DNA from: Plasmopara viticola
Taxonomy: Eukaryota > Oomycota > Peronosporomycetes > Peronosporales > Peronosporaceae
Direction: 5' to 3'
DNA length: 64,000 nucleotides
Assembly: GCA_001695595.3 (NCBI GenBank)
Contig: MBPM02000026.1
Span: 496,001 to 560,000 of the forward strand
The notes under the pieces are model-generated. The model had not been told where the DNA came from, did no database searches, and saw nothing but the letters and a program-made list of their open reading frames with translations. Position 1 is the first letter of the stretch. Every line of letters begins with the position of its first letter. Shown here one piece after another: positions 49,301 to 60,672 of the stretch. Made by a program: the position numbers and the translations under genes.

Positions 49301-52159
49301 TGCTGTTTTACCTTTTAAAGTCCACGAGTAGATTTCTGTGCTTTAGGTGACTACCTATTAACACTAAATCAGATTTAGTAGTTTATGGTATTCGTTCTCT
49401 TAGTATACTCTAGAGGGTGCCTGCTTTAAATTCAATGAAGGCAAGGGTTCGACTGCGTTGCTGCATCTACTTCGCATTGTAATCACCAAGCGCAAATTAG
49501 AAGAAGCAAACCTGGCTCAGCTTACCATATGGTGTAAACAAATTTTGGTTGAGTGTGAATATCTAAGCAGCACTCATACATAAAAATCTCATATTCTTTA
49601 TGAATGACTGTAAAAGGTTTAATTTCATTTAAAATAAAGTTAAACATGTACATACAATTAGTTGCCTGGGCTGAAGCGTACACTCGCTTTAATTCGACCG
49701 ACATTTTAAACTAATCCCATGATATAGATTCGGTGTTGGATTGCGACGCACTTTTATACAACTACCACTTCTTATTCAGCTAATTCGGGGAGCAACATGC
49801 GTAAGCTTGTGAGCAGGCCATGCATACACTACGCAGATATATCGCTTTCGTTTTTCCCAAAAACAATAACAAAAAAACAGTGGCTTCCGTAACTGCCATA
49901 TATATTCCCAATTTAGCGAAGAAATCATGCGTCCCAAAAGAACATCTTTTACATCAAGTTTTACTGTTTCGTTGTAACTGTCTCGCTATGTGACATATCT
50001 ATACCTTCGCTTGCTTGAATGAAACCCTGCATAATTTTAAACTGGAGCGTTTATAATATGAACAATCCGATATCTGATGTATCGCGGTCAATATCATTTA
50101 TTTCAGCCATGAACTTAGCAGCACAAAATGTGAGCTATGCGTTGATATTAGTCATAAAGCTGGAATTCCAATTAAATAACATTAGGTGATGTTATCGCAT
50201 ACATTTTTTAACGTTTAAAGTGTAGATGAGCCAAAACTTACGATGCTGGAACTATGTCATAAATTTTTGAATGTGCTCAAAAATTATCTACAAAACGTCT
50301 ATATGCTTAGAATAGTGGGATGATAATTGTGCGTTTTTTTGCTAATGACTTTCGAGTGCATGAATATGAAAATAAAGCATTTTTAGCTCATTAAGCACAT
50401 CCCAAACGCTTGTGAGCTGGCCGTGCATATTCTGCGGAGGAGTACATCCATGCGTAGTCCTCACAAAAAACCTTGTCGCGGTAATTACAAGGAAGATATT
50501 TTTCAATATTTCGATTTCTCTAGCTTTCATAAGCATTTTCTTACATCTACAACGCATTGAGCTGCATTGAAATTCTGGCATCCACTTTTGCTTTATTGTT
50601 TGCCACCCACGTCTAAAATATGGTAGGACGGTTCTTCGTATGCATCAGGAATCAATGTCGTCTCAAATGTGCTGCGCACTTTCATCACATTATCAATATG
50701 ATGTGGTAGATGGATCGAGTGATTATGCAGTCCTCGTACACGTCTTAGTCAGTCTACCAGCTAAAAAATCGTTATTCAAATTGTGGCCATAATATGATCA
50801 TAAGGCCTTAGTAATTCAGCTTAGAGGAAAGATACGCGTCATCGTAATGATACGGAGTCATTTGGGAAGGGTCTAACCAATTTGCACTGCTCGAAAAAAA
50901 AATATATTAGTAGGACCCGGTCGCTTGTGGATAGCGAAAACACTCATTCAAACGCCTCCTCGTTTTTTTAAAACAACTTTGAATGAAGCTTCGCATCTTT
51001 CAGAATTGACCCAAATTGTAGGTTTAGTATGATTCCATTATATAGTCGCGTCCAGTAGGCATTTCCTTCCTATATCATCGCGTGAAAATGATTTCCAAAC
51101 GGATTGACCACTTTTTTCTAACATGTATGGTGAATCTCGACTCAGTGCTGCTTGGAAGTCATGGCAGCCTCTCGCACGCAGTACCGATGAAAAAGTGTCG
51201 TTAAACAACGCAGTGGCCGTATATATGGGCAATATATTCGGTCTTATCAATATTAGCCTAGTACTTTCAGTAACACCGCTACGTTTCGGGCAATTAAAGA
51301 GCTTATATGAAGTGGATAAGTCCGGATTTTGTTAGCTTAGTGGTGCCAATAACAGCATCATAAATTAGTTTTCAAAACTTTTAAGCTTTTTATTACACTT
51401 TCAGCTCAAAAACGGTTTATTGTTCACTCAAGCACAATTCACGTGACAGAATAACTTTGTTACATGGATGACAACAATGAAAGCTGGACGAGTCGAATTA
51501 GTATCGAATTTTCAAAACGGATATGTAGGTCTTGGACTGTTTAAGACGATTTAATGTTTATCTGACGTGTCAGTTAAGGAAAATCACTGTCGTCAACCTC
51601 GCAAGAGTTGAGTTACGCGAATAAGTGGGATCTGGTTTGCGTCACACGAGTAATAAGCTAGCGTATGCGAAAAAAGTCAAGACTTATTGATCGGTGACTC
51701 AATATTTCATTTTGCATTCGCCACTAAATGTCACATTCTATGATGTGCGAGTCTAAATGAATACCGAATCTGTATATTGTCATATTGTCGCCGAAGTTTA
51801 CGACAAACTGAATTTGTCACATTTTTCCCCATCAAGACTTCAGAATGTCTATGTCCATACAAATAAAATTTTCTTGGGAACTCATTGTCTATGAGACTTT
51901 ATCGCGGAGTGTTTCGATGATACAATGAGCTTGCTGGAGTACGCCTTTGTTCGAGTAAACTCTAGCTAAACTTAACGCCGTAGCTGATGCAAAAACACGC
52001 ATTCAAAAAAAATCGAGCGTAAAGTTACTAAGTTGGCTTACAAGAGCCACAAGATGCGACTAAGAATCGCGAGATTATAGCAACTACCAGGACGAACAAG
52101 GTCGCACGTAGTGGCGCAAGCTAAACAGACAACTTATATGTGGAAAAGGTAACCACAGT
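46331..52159. other. Gene-poor, repeat-derived tract
   Basis: About 5.8 kb of AT-rich DNA. A minus-strand stretch at 47,858-48,146 has two overlapping short basic frames that may be one frameshifted relic. A ~22-bp near-repeat (CTTTATTCGCTCTTGGTA) occurs twice 42 bp apart at 47,781-47,844. Diverged copies of one segment lie at ~49,790-49,930 and ~50,385-50,520. No intact gene was recognised. Confidence 0.5.
47781..47844. repeat. Imperfect direct repeat, period 42 bp
   Basis: The string ACTTTATTCGCTCTTGGTA and a copy with one change (TCC for TCG context) occur 42 bp apart. The surrounding sequence is noncoding. Confidence 0.6.
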
Positions 52160-52545
52160 GGATCAAAATGAGGCTGAAAAGAGAATATAACGTGCCAAAG
52201 TACTTAGTGCACGATGGTATTTGGCATTACCAAATTGGCGAAAATGAGACTTCACGACTATATTCTACCGACAACATAAATCTGATTAATCGCGTCATAT
52301 GTGAGAAGTACGGTTGTGCATCGGCAAGCGACTCGGTATCTTGCAAAATCTTTTCGGACGTGGGTCACAAGTACTGCTGGCCGAAAATAACAAGTACCAG
52401 CGCGAAATTAACACTTGCGAAGTGTGTCAGCAGAACAAAGCTATGCAGATAAAACCACCATTTTCCTTTTGTGCAGGCGTTTCCTTCTCAAAAGGGCCGT
52501 GGGCCGCAATCAAAGTGTTGCGTGAGCCCTTTGACTATTCATAAA
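52160..52545 (+). mobile_element. Decayed Ty3/gypsy integrase zinc-binding region
   Basis: One plus-strand frame (from 52,168) reads YLVHDGIWHYQIGENET and later HKYCWPKI, matching the ..dGl.y.. and ..yyWP.m blocks of the gypsy integrase N-terminus. After a frame change between ~52,384 and 52,410, the other frame reads INTCEVCQQNKA, the C..CQ..K half of the HHCC zinc finger, followed by PP..F and GPWAAIK (usually PW..I..D). The catalytic core downstream is not readable. This is a dead fragment, on the same strand as but far from the relic at 26.6 kb. Confidence 0.75.
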
Positions 52546-54156
52546 CTTGTCAATTTAATTTGTTTAGGGAGCAGTGCCCTATGTAATATATATTCATCGA
52601 CTCTCTGAAAAATAGACGTACAGATGCAGCTCGCACTCTCCTTTCTTACAAATAAAAAAGTACACTTAGCAGAATTAAAAGGTCACCGAAAAAAGGTTGC
52701 TCTTAAGTGATTCTGTAGTATTGTTATGAAACGAAGCACCAAGCTTAAAACTTTCACGGGTATAAATCGTATTATTAGCCCAACCATATAGGTAGGAAAG
52801 CGTGTACGCGACACGCGCCCAATTATCTGGAAAAAGAGCTGCCCCTGCAGCGAGCCATAAATCGTTAATTTGAGCGCAAGCTTATTCATTTATAAAGATA
52901 AGGACCTACGGTTTACCACCCTGCTCGAACACCACAATATGATCTTACTAGAGAGCCACGAACCAAGCGACTACTCAGGGCAATTAAAGCCGAATAATGG
53001 TTAAATCAGCTCATAGGCGCGCCCGATGAATGAAGAAGGTCCTTATAATAACACCAAGACCTACATTTGGTTCGATGATAATCTATCCGCGCGAGGTAAA
53101 TTGACTAAAAAGACTACCAAAAGTGACAGTAATCATACAGCACCATGCATCGTAAGTATTAAAATATGAGTCTTCGGAACGTACGAAATACTCATATAGA
53201 CCAGGAACACACGTTAAAGCCAGAAAAGCTGTGCTTCGCAATATTTCGCGAATACTGAAGCCAATCTTGTTTCAGGTATCAAGACTTGGTGTTCCGCCAT
53301 TTTTCTAAAATAAATCTCGGTTTTCTCCAAAGACCAAGAATATTTTGAAAAAGACTGCTAAGGCCCAACATGTTCAAATGGGTGGCCAAGAATTTAAGGG
53401 AGACGTAACAGAGGGTCAAACCCGTGGTCTACACGTCTACTACTTAGCAGAGTCTGCCAAAACCGATGGGCTGTTGAAAGTTTATGAGCCTCGGTTTTGT
53501 TTGGGCTTGCCGAAACTTAATAGTATTGTAATCTGCCTGAGCGTGAATGTCTGTCTGTCTGTCAAAAACCAAACAACAAGGCTAATTTTTGTATACGGCA
53601 TCCAAGTATCATGGCCAGGCTAATGCAAGAAGCATATTAAAGGGCACTTGTGGACAGCGTACTTAAAGCGATTGTGTGTGCATGTTAAAGGCTTCTTGAC
53701 GTGACAACGAAGCAAACGATATTCTGTGTTAAAACTTTACGCTAAAAGTGGAAGATATGATATGCTTCTCTTCCGACACGTAATTTTCATTGCTTATGCG
53801 CTCTATGGAGCTTACGCACGTAAGTCGAGACTGATTTGTGCGCTCAATTGCGAGAGTGCCCTCGATTTTCAAGCAGTGCATCAAAGGTCTCCACCTTTCT
53901 CATTGTCACATTGTTCCAGTATTCTGATTAAAATTATATTCTTTCACAACAATGCACCGGAATCGTCATTCGGTCCTTTTTCGTACTACTCTGGCATGAT
54001 ATGCCGTCGTAGTATACTACTCTCGTCCTTGTAGCTTAATGGTAATAATTCTGGAAGTGTCGAGGATGCTAGCCCTTGTCTTCTGTTGGCTTTGCGTTAA
54101 CATACTAAGAGAATAGGCATGCGTGTATTAATTGAAAGTACTAAGATGTGCTAGTG
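52546..54156. other. Intergenic tract, probably retrotransposon 3' part
   Basis: About 1.6 kb downstream of the integrase relic. Short frames only; any integrase core here is too scrambled to identify. A tRNA-like A-box and B-box pair near 54,027-54,075 was considered and not accepted. Confidence 0.45.
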
Positions 54157-54846
54157 CTAACACACAGAATCTCTAGCCGCAAATTGCTCCGAAAGCGTAC
54201 GATTTAAAGAACAGTGTGAAATCGGGTGGCCTACATCAACACTATCCTGCACGCTCTGGGTGTTAGTGCTCGAAGGGCAGAGCTCCCCCTCCATTTCGGG
54301 AGTAAGTGCGCAAAAGTACTTGCCATTGCGTACGTTCAAGAACTCCATCAAGATCTGCACGACGCCACGATGCGTGCTGCACTGTTCCAGAGCGGTGGGC
54401 TCGACCTTGCGTAGCTTGGCCAATATATCGTTAAGAAAGTCATCGAGTGAGTCCTCGTCGCTCACGCGCACGGGGGTGATTGCGCTGCAAGCAGTACACA
54501 CACTGCAGGCCGCGCATACGCAACGGGTGTTCTTGGCGCGGCACATGGCACCCACGAGACGTAACATGTCGAGCATGCTCTTGAAATCTTCCTTGCTCTT
54601 GTATACAGATGTGCATTTGCCTTTGCAAACCACCTTGACCTCGTACATCATGGTATCACCTAGAGCGTGCGCCTCGAGCACCGTCGCGCTGAGCGTGCAG
54701 ACTGCGTCCTTCATTGCAAGTGCTGAAAAGAATTCAGAAACGACAGTGACGCCAGCTTTTAACAAATGGTCGCCGTGAGGCGGGTCGGCTTTTGCCGTGG
54801 CAAAAACGAACGGCGGATAGCCCGCGACGCTCTCTGACGCGCCCAT
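54157..54846 (-). CDS. PX-domain-like protein with cysteine-cluster insert and N-myristoylation motif
   Basis: Single-exon ORF of 229 residues. It begins MGASES, with Gly2 and Ser6 fitting the N-myristoylation consensus, so membrane attachment is predicted. Residues ~47-100 (..MMYEVKVVCKG..TSVYKSKEDFKSM..) resemble the beta-sheet and first helix of a PX domain. Residues ~131-172 (DEDSLDDFLNDILAKL..ILMEFLNV) resemble its C-terminal helices. Between them lies a Cys cluster at 102, 109, 111, 114, 117 and 120, in the position of the proline-rich lipid-binding loop; it could bind zinc. PX domains bind phosphoinositides; whether this degenerate version does is unknown. No introns are needed. The gene sits alone within transposon-derived DNA. 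Confidence 0.82.
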   Translation of the reverse strand: MGASESVAGYPPFVFATAKADPPHGDHLLKAGVTVVSEFFSALAMKDAVCTLSATVLEAHALGDTMMYEVKVVCKGKCTSVYKSKEDFKSMLDMLRLVGAMCRAKNTRCVCAACSVCTACSAITPVRVSDEDSLDDFLNDILAKLRKVEPTALEQCSTHRGVVQILMEFLNVRNGKYFCALTPEMEGELCPSSTNTQSVQDSVDVGHPISHCSLNRTLSEQFAARDSVC

Positions 54847-57800
54847 CGCTGTACCATTCGCGCTTGAGTTTACTTGGCCTCAGTATTAGCAACTCAGACT
54901 TTGCATGGAATACAGTAAAAAAAGCATCTTTAGCAAACATCTGACTTTTGAGCAAAAAAGTACTTAAGTTAGTAAGGAATGTGCTTGCGCTACTGACTTA
55001 ATGCCATAGTACTACACCATATTGTACACTGTAATTGTGAGTAAACCTACAAATTTTTTGGTCAGAGGCGTTGGGGAAATCACCATAATTATAAGCTAGA
55101 TAGTAAGAAAGCAACTGCTTCATGTAAATGATGTTTATACATTGCGCTGAGCCCATTTTTACAGTGGCTTACTATTTTCGGGGTCAGTAGAAGTGGTGTA
55201 GCTGATTGTTTATTAGCAATTTTATATCAATACACTCACTATCTATTGCTCATATGCGAGGATTATGTAAAATTTAACCGCTCGCACAAATTAGCGCAAC
55301 ATTCACAGACGAGACATTCGAGTCACTTTTCTGAAACTCTCCTTGAGGTACAAATATTAGGTTATTCTTAAGGAGAACAATAGTTTCTTAAATGTGTATT
55401 TTAACTATCATTTTCAACACGTTGTGGCAATTTGGAGTAATTAATACCTAAGCTAGTCCCTTGAGGTGGTGCTGGTTAATAGCCAAGTGGTGCTGGTGAA
55501 AGAAATGACAAAAAAAATATTACAAGCGTGGTGCGCGAAACTTTTGTGTGTGCAAGGGTATATAAAAAAGGTAGCGAGCAGTAACCCTTGGCCAAAAAAC
55601 CTGATGTTATTTTGCAGCAATTAAGCTAGCGATGTCCTAAAAATGCATTGATAGCTTATGCTCAATCAGACAAAATAAGCATTTTTGACAAGGTATTGTA
55701 TTTCTGCCTTTTGGCAACAAAATCAGAAGCAGAGTCGGTTCCAAGCTTGGAAATCTTCGAAGACGCCCAGCTTCTTGCAGAACTTTCCGAACCATCTCCC
55801 GAAACCTGTTGTTTATGTTATGCTCGCGCTATGTACAGACGATAACAATGCACGGCTAGTTTTATTATAATTTAAATCATTGACCTTCGCAAAAATCTGA
55901 CAAGTGGCACGAGAAACGTGTAGACTTGTTTGATAACTTCTTGCTTCCAAGCGGAGTCACTTAGCTCCCCAATCGCGCTCTCGTGCTATCTATCTGCTTG
56001 TGTAATGGACTCTTTTGACCGTCATATTCTTTTACGTAAATTACTCGAGTCAATGCTGATAAGCAAAATAATATGAGTGCAAAGTGCGGTCACTATTACA
56101 ATGTAGGAGGAGTGGAATCACTCGTAAAGGAGATTGAACTTTAACGTCGACTGAAATTTTTGATGTGAGAATTGCATAATCATCGCAATAAGTACACGAC
56201 CTGTGTTAGTCACATACTACTGATTTAGTACTGTCTTAGTCGCTAACACTTATCGTAAGGTCTACTGAGTGCAAGTCCCGGGATTGCCGAGCTATGTATT
56301 AATCAAGTCAGATAATGATCGTGAGATCAGCCAAGATCGTGGAGAAGAGGCACTTTACCACCTTTACTCGTGCACTGTGTCAATCAGGGATATTAATCCA
56401 TTTAGCCGTACGCTCGAGCGAAGAAGTAGCCTGACAAGAGCGCTTTCGCCTGATCAAATCGAGCGTCTTTGAGGACTGCGACGCGATCTTGCATTCATGA
56501 TTTACGTGCACGTACTTACGCCATTTTCGAAGTAGCGATACAAAGGTTCCAACTTGATGCAGCCTCCACGATCTGCACCAAACATATGTCATAGCCTTCC
56601 TTTGCCTCATCTCGATGAAAAATTCCGGGCGCTTCTGCAACTTCGCGGAACGGTTCAATCAATGCGACTGCCATATTTTAACCTCTGATCGACCGATAGA
56701 GCGTGAAAGCTCGAAAATTTGAGAAGCATATGCGCAACATCAAAAAGTGAGAGAAGAAAATCAGGCGACCTTAAGTTATGATCCACAGGTAGTATTTGAG
56801 TCCTTTATAGCACCGTGACTACAACTATATCAAGAAGAAATTTAAACGACTGCTCCAGGTGCGATATCGAGGACAAAGCCAAAATTATGTTTACGACGTG
56901 TCCAGCAATATGTTACCATTTGCCTATGCCCAAAAATGTAGCCAGCTATGCGCCTGCTTGAGCGTAAACCTAGTCGTGTTATTCTTCCGATGAAAAGCGT
57001 GCCTATAGTCATAAGCAATGACTTAACATTCCAGAGACTAATATTCGGTTACTCCACAGGCATGTTTAAGTTGTGTGTTGGCTTAATCCACTTACCATGC
57101 CAACCTTATCACTGCGCCAAAGCCATTACTCTGTCACTATATTGAGTTAAAAATTCTAGAGATGGAAGCCTTCAAGCCAAATCTATCTTAGCGCAGTGAG
57201 GCCGTCGGAAATCGATCCTATTTGACCTTGGGTCCACAAGGGCCTTGACATTTTTTGTCCATCGAGGTAAATAATCCCCTTTCTGTCGTTCGCGCTCAAC
57301 GTAATCAATCAATTCCCATTTCATATTTTTATCGCAGTATCATGTTAATACGAAGAAATTACAATAGTAGCAAAAGAAAGCTTGGTGTGAACAGATAATA
57401 TAGATAGGCCTTCACACAAATACTCAGATACGCTCGCGACCATTTTTCTATTTGCATACGTTCTGCATGCCAACATAAGAGCATGTGCGCGCTATTTTCA
57501 TCTGTAGGTATATCACAGCCGGTCATCGCCACGGCCCTTTTGTATGCCTTCTCCGTGACGAAACATACAAATTTTATCACTATTGCAAATTGGAGCTAAA
57601 ATGTACACATTTTATCATATCTATGCAAATGTAACTGAGCGATGGCAGATTTGTATATCACTTTGCCAGAATCGCTTTGTGCTTGACTCACATTCCAGAA
57701 GGACGAAGAACATTTTTGGCATTAACAACTTTTCACATATGATACAGAACAAGTTTAAAAACATTATTGTCACCTTTGTAAGGACGCCAAAAGCCGTGAG

Positions 57801-59564
57801 TTAACGATTTTTCTTCGTACGAGTTGGGTTATAACCGGTGAGAAATGTTGCTGTATTTGGTGGTCGGGCTAGCTTTCTATCATATCCACAAAGTCTTATA
57901 AATTTCATCGTCTTGACTTTTGAATAGGCTGATATATACATATATATATTCATTTTGTTAAGATTAAGTATTGCTTTTATTCAGCTCTATGAACAAGAAG
58001 TACCTTTTACATAAGATACCTTACAGCTGGCTCAAAAGCACACTCTCGGGGAATAAAGTTGGTTTTAGAATCTTAGACCAATCGACCGCTACGACCTTAA
58101 TCAACTTTCACTTCTAGAGATATGAAGAAATGTAAAGCGACCTATGTACACTTCTATTTAACATCTGAAACCATTCAGCTTTCGTAATCGTGTTAGTATT
58201 CTTTTTTAAATTCAAATTGTGTTAGTTTCTCCTTGATCAGTTTTGCCTTTGTCGATGGGAGAGAATGGTTTGTAAACTTAGTGTGGTCACCTTCTCTTCA
58301 TTTCCGATTTCTGTGATTAAACATCGAATAGCGCTTCTGCCTGCAAATTTCAGATTACACAGTTTTACTTCTGTCTATTGTCTATCAACACTTGTTGCTA
58401 GTTACAATTTAAGCTCCTTTAAAAGATTTCGTTATTCAGCTGTACTTATCATTCGAGGTCACTTTTTCTTGCAACGCGCCATGGTAAGAAATGGCTTGTG
58501 GACTAAGCTTAGTTCTGGGAGCGCTTTTGTTATTAGCAGTTATCTATTGTAGTCAACCTCTATTTGGATAGAACTAGAACACACACTGACATGGCCCAGA
58601 CAGATATGTTCCGTGTGGATCCAACCCCTTGGAGCTAAAAACAAATTTCAAATACCAAATTTAATATTAGGCCAGCGATCCTGTCCTTTAAGTTCTCCGC
58701 TACACTGACTTCTGAGCTGCTGGACAATATTTGGGCATCCGTCGATGATTCATCTGCGATGATAATTCGGTTTTCAAGACTGAAAGGTCTCGTGCGTTGA
58801 GCTCACCAGGTTCATAGAGCCGAAATATAATGGTCAAACAGTCGTCCGTTATACCGCGGGAAACTGGCAACCCCAAGGGAAATATCGAATTCGGTCATGT
58901 CTAAAGAGAAGCCAAAAGCTCACACGGTTTCGGCGCGAAGTGATCCATGCTCTAGAGCTCAAGTTCTTCCTGCAAGCCTGGTTCGCAACTTGTTAGGACA
59001 GTAATATTAAATAAGCCTAGGACTGGCCTTATCAAGAATTAAGCGTCGATCAATTACTTAGATGCCCACTGTTGGAAATAGTCAGCATATACTGAGGCTA
59101 CGAGCACATCGACATGACGTTGTTGCTGTTTGCTTATCAGTGGTGACGAGTGGCAATGCACCTTGAATCCTTCTATATTTAGTGTATAGATGCTTAGCCT
59201 TAGAAGCGATGAAAGCTGTGAGGTTTTGGACGTATGACCTCATCTTGGATAATGTCAAGGCTAGATTGCCACGAGCCCTAGGTTGATTGGCAGTCAAAGA
59301 TATTATGTTTCATCCGCTTACCCCTTGACGGAGCTCGAGAAATTTATAAAAATACCTCATCTAGTAAGCAAAGGCGATATTGGCGCGGACACCGAACCAG
59401 ATCGATCAAAATTTAGGACATCAGCTTGTCTGAAATGGGCAGCAAGTGTATCGAGAATGATAGCCCACAACTTGATGTGTTACTTAGATCATTCAACGAT
59501 AATTGTAGGGAGCAGCGTTCGCTGCATGCCGGTGATCGAAAGGTAAGCTGTAAGCCAAGGCAGT
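54847..59564. other. Gene-poor intergenic tract
   Basis: About 4.7 kb. Only short ORFs are present, without convincing domains or splice structures. One plus-strand ORF at 56,269-56,472 has a KSDNDRE string reminiscent of a retroelement integrase core, but without other blocks. Runs of TA-rich simple sequence occur near 57,930-57,955. Confidence 0.5.
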
Positions 59565-60260
59565 TTATCTCCCAGTAGTATATAACTCACTTAGGAGCGC
59601 TCGATATGGACAATTATCGAAGACGGTCCGAGGCCAAGGCTCCAACCAGCTGCTCTTCTTATGCATGAAAACTGACACATACCCGAGCCGCTGAGAGCTA
59701 GAATTAATTTGTTCTTCTATTCGCTGAATGTCAGAATCGACGCTGGGAGTCAATGCACGATCGTGTCTTTGCGCGTCGATCTCTTTAAAACGAAGCTGGC
59801 GATGCATGGCCTTCGTCATACAGCGCAGGGCATCTTGTGGAAAAGATCTTTGGTAAACATCAGTGATTGACAACAGCGCTCGGCCATTCTCTATAAAGAT
59901 GGCTATCAGTGTGATCAAAGGCAAGTTTACCTGAAACCAATTTCTTCCGTGACTATTCTGCTTATCCGGATGGTAAGTCTGTGGTAGAGCTTGAGGAGAT
60001 TTGTTATTCCGAACACATACACGAAGTGTAGTATATGGCCTCAAAAGACAGATATATATTAAAAAAATGAATCCTGGGAGACACAAAGAAAGCGTGTAGT
60101 GGATCGTAGTAATCTTTGATTCTGGAGGATCTATCGGGTCCATATTGGGAGGAGACGAGTAGGATGTGGCTTTACGAGACCCACCTTTGACACCTCCACC
60201 TGAAAGCGGTGTTAAGCGGTATGCGCTGCAAGATTTAATGTTTTGCATCAAGGATTTCAA
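59565..60260 (-). CDS. Doubtful ORF, possible membrane protein
   Basis: Uninterrupted frame of 231 codons in an otherwise ORF-poor tract. One strongly hydrophobic segment at ~52-73 (TIHYTLSLCLPGFIFLIYIC) could span a membrane; a weaker one lies at ~111-123. The C-terminal half is hydrophilic and could be helical. No family is recognised, no promoter motif was seen and the length is not far beyond chance for 64 kb. It may be a real small gene, an exon, or transposon-derived. Confidence 0.25.
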   Translation of the reverse strand: MKSLMQNIKSCSAYRLTPLSGGGVKGGSRKATSYSSPPNMDPIDPPESKITTIHYTLSLCLPGFIFLIYICLLRPYTTLRVCVRNNKSPQALPQTYHPDKQNSHGRNWFQVNLPLITLIAIFIENGRALLSITDVYQRSFPQDALRCMTKAMHRQLRFKEIDAQRHDRALTPSVDSDIQRIEEQINSSSQRLGYVSVFMHKKSSWLEPWPRTVFDNCPYRALLSELYTTGR

Positions 60261-60459
60261 AGGTGTTGCAACGTTTACAACTTTTGTCAGGACTCGCAGA
60301 TCGTATGCAAAGACGCACTCTCGACGTTTTCATCAATGATTGGCCAGAAAGCGAAATGCTCAATGCATACGCTAATGTGGAAATGCTCGAAATAAAAGCT
60401 TACAGTAGTGGATAGTTCTTGACAAGTACAGTAAGAACTCGACAGATGTGGCTAGGCCA

Positions 60460-60672
60460 CTATCTAGTCATCTTAAAAAGGACAATTATGGTGTAAAAAC
60501 TCAACCCAAGAAAGCATTTTATTCTAGAAGAGCTATTTCTAGTCTTACCGGATATAGAACGACCGCTCAGTATCGTCTGTGAAGCGTCTGGTAATGCCAA
60601 AGACAGCGTACCGCTCAAGCAGACGCCTAGAGGCAAGATCAAGTGATCCCGCCTAACTTTTAGCAGCGGCAA
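60460..60672 (-). CDS. Doubtful small ORF with signal-peptide-like start
   Basis: A 70-codon frame starting with a basic segment, then a hydrophobic core and a plausible cleavage site (LILPLGVCLSGTLSLALPDA). A GTAAGA donor-like site lies inside it, so it might be the first exon of a longer gene or pseudogene that includes the frame at 59,565-60,260. No RXLR or other effector motif is present. Support is weak. Confidence 0.2.
   Translation of the reverse strand: MPLLKVRRDHLILPLGVCLSGTLSLALPDASQTILSGRSISGKTRNSSSRIKCFLGLSFYTIIVLFKMTR

Noticed and set aside
54020..54080. tRNA-like sequence with A-box (TAGCTTAATGG) and B-box-like (GTGTCGAGGATGC) strings
   Set aside because: No acceptor stem or anticodon arm can be folded and the T-loop consensus is poor; at most a remnant of a tRNA-derived SINE.
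56269..56472. KSDNDRE string like a retroelement integrase core
   Set aside because: Only one short motif with no flanking integrase blocks; chance cannot be excluded.
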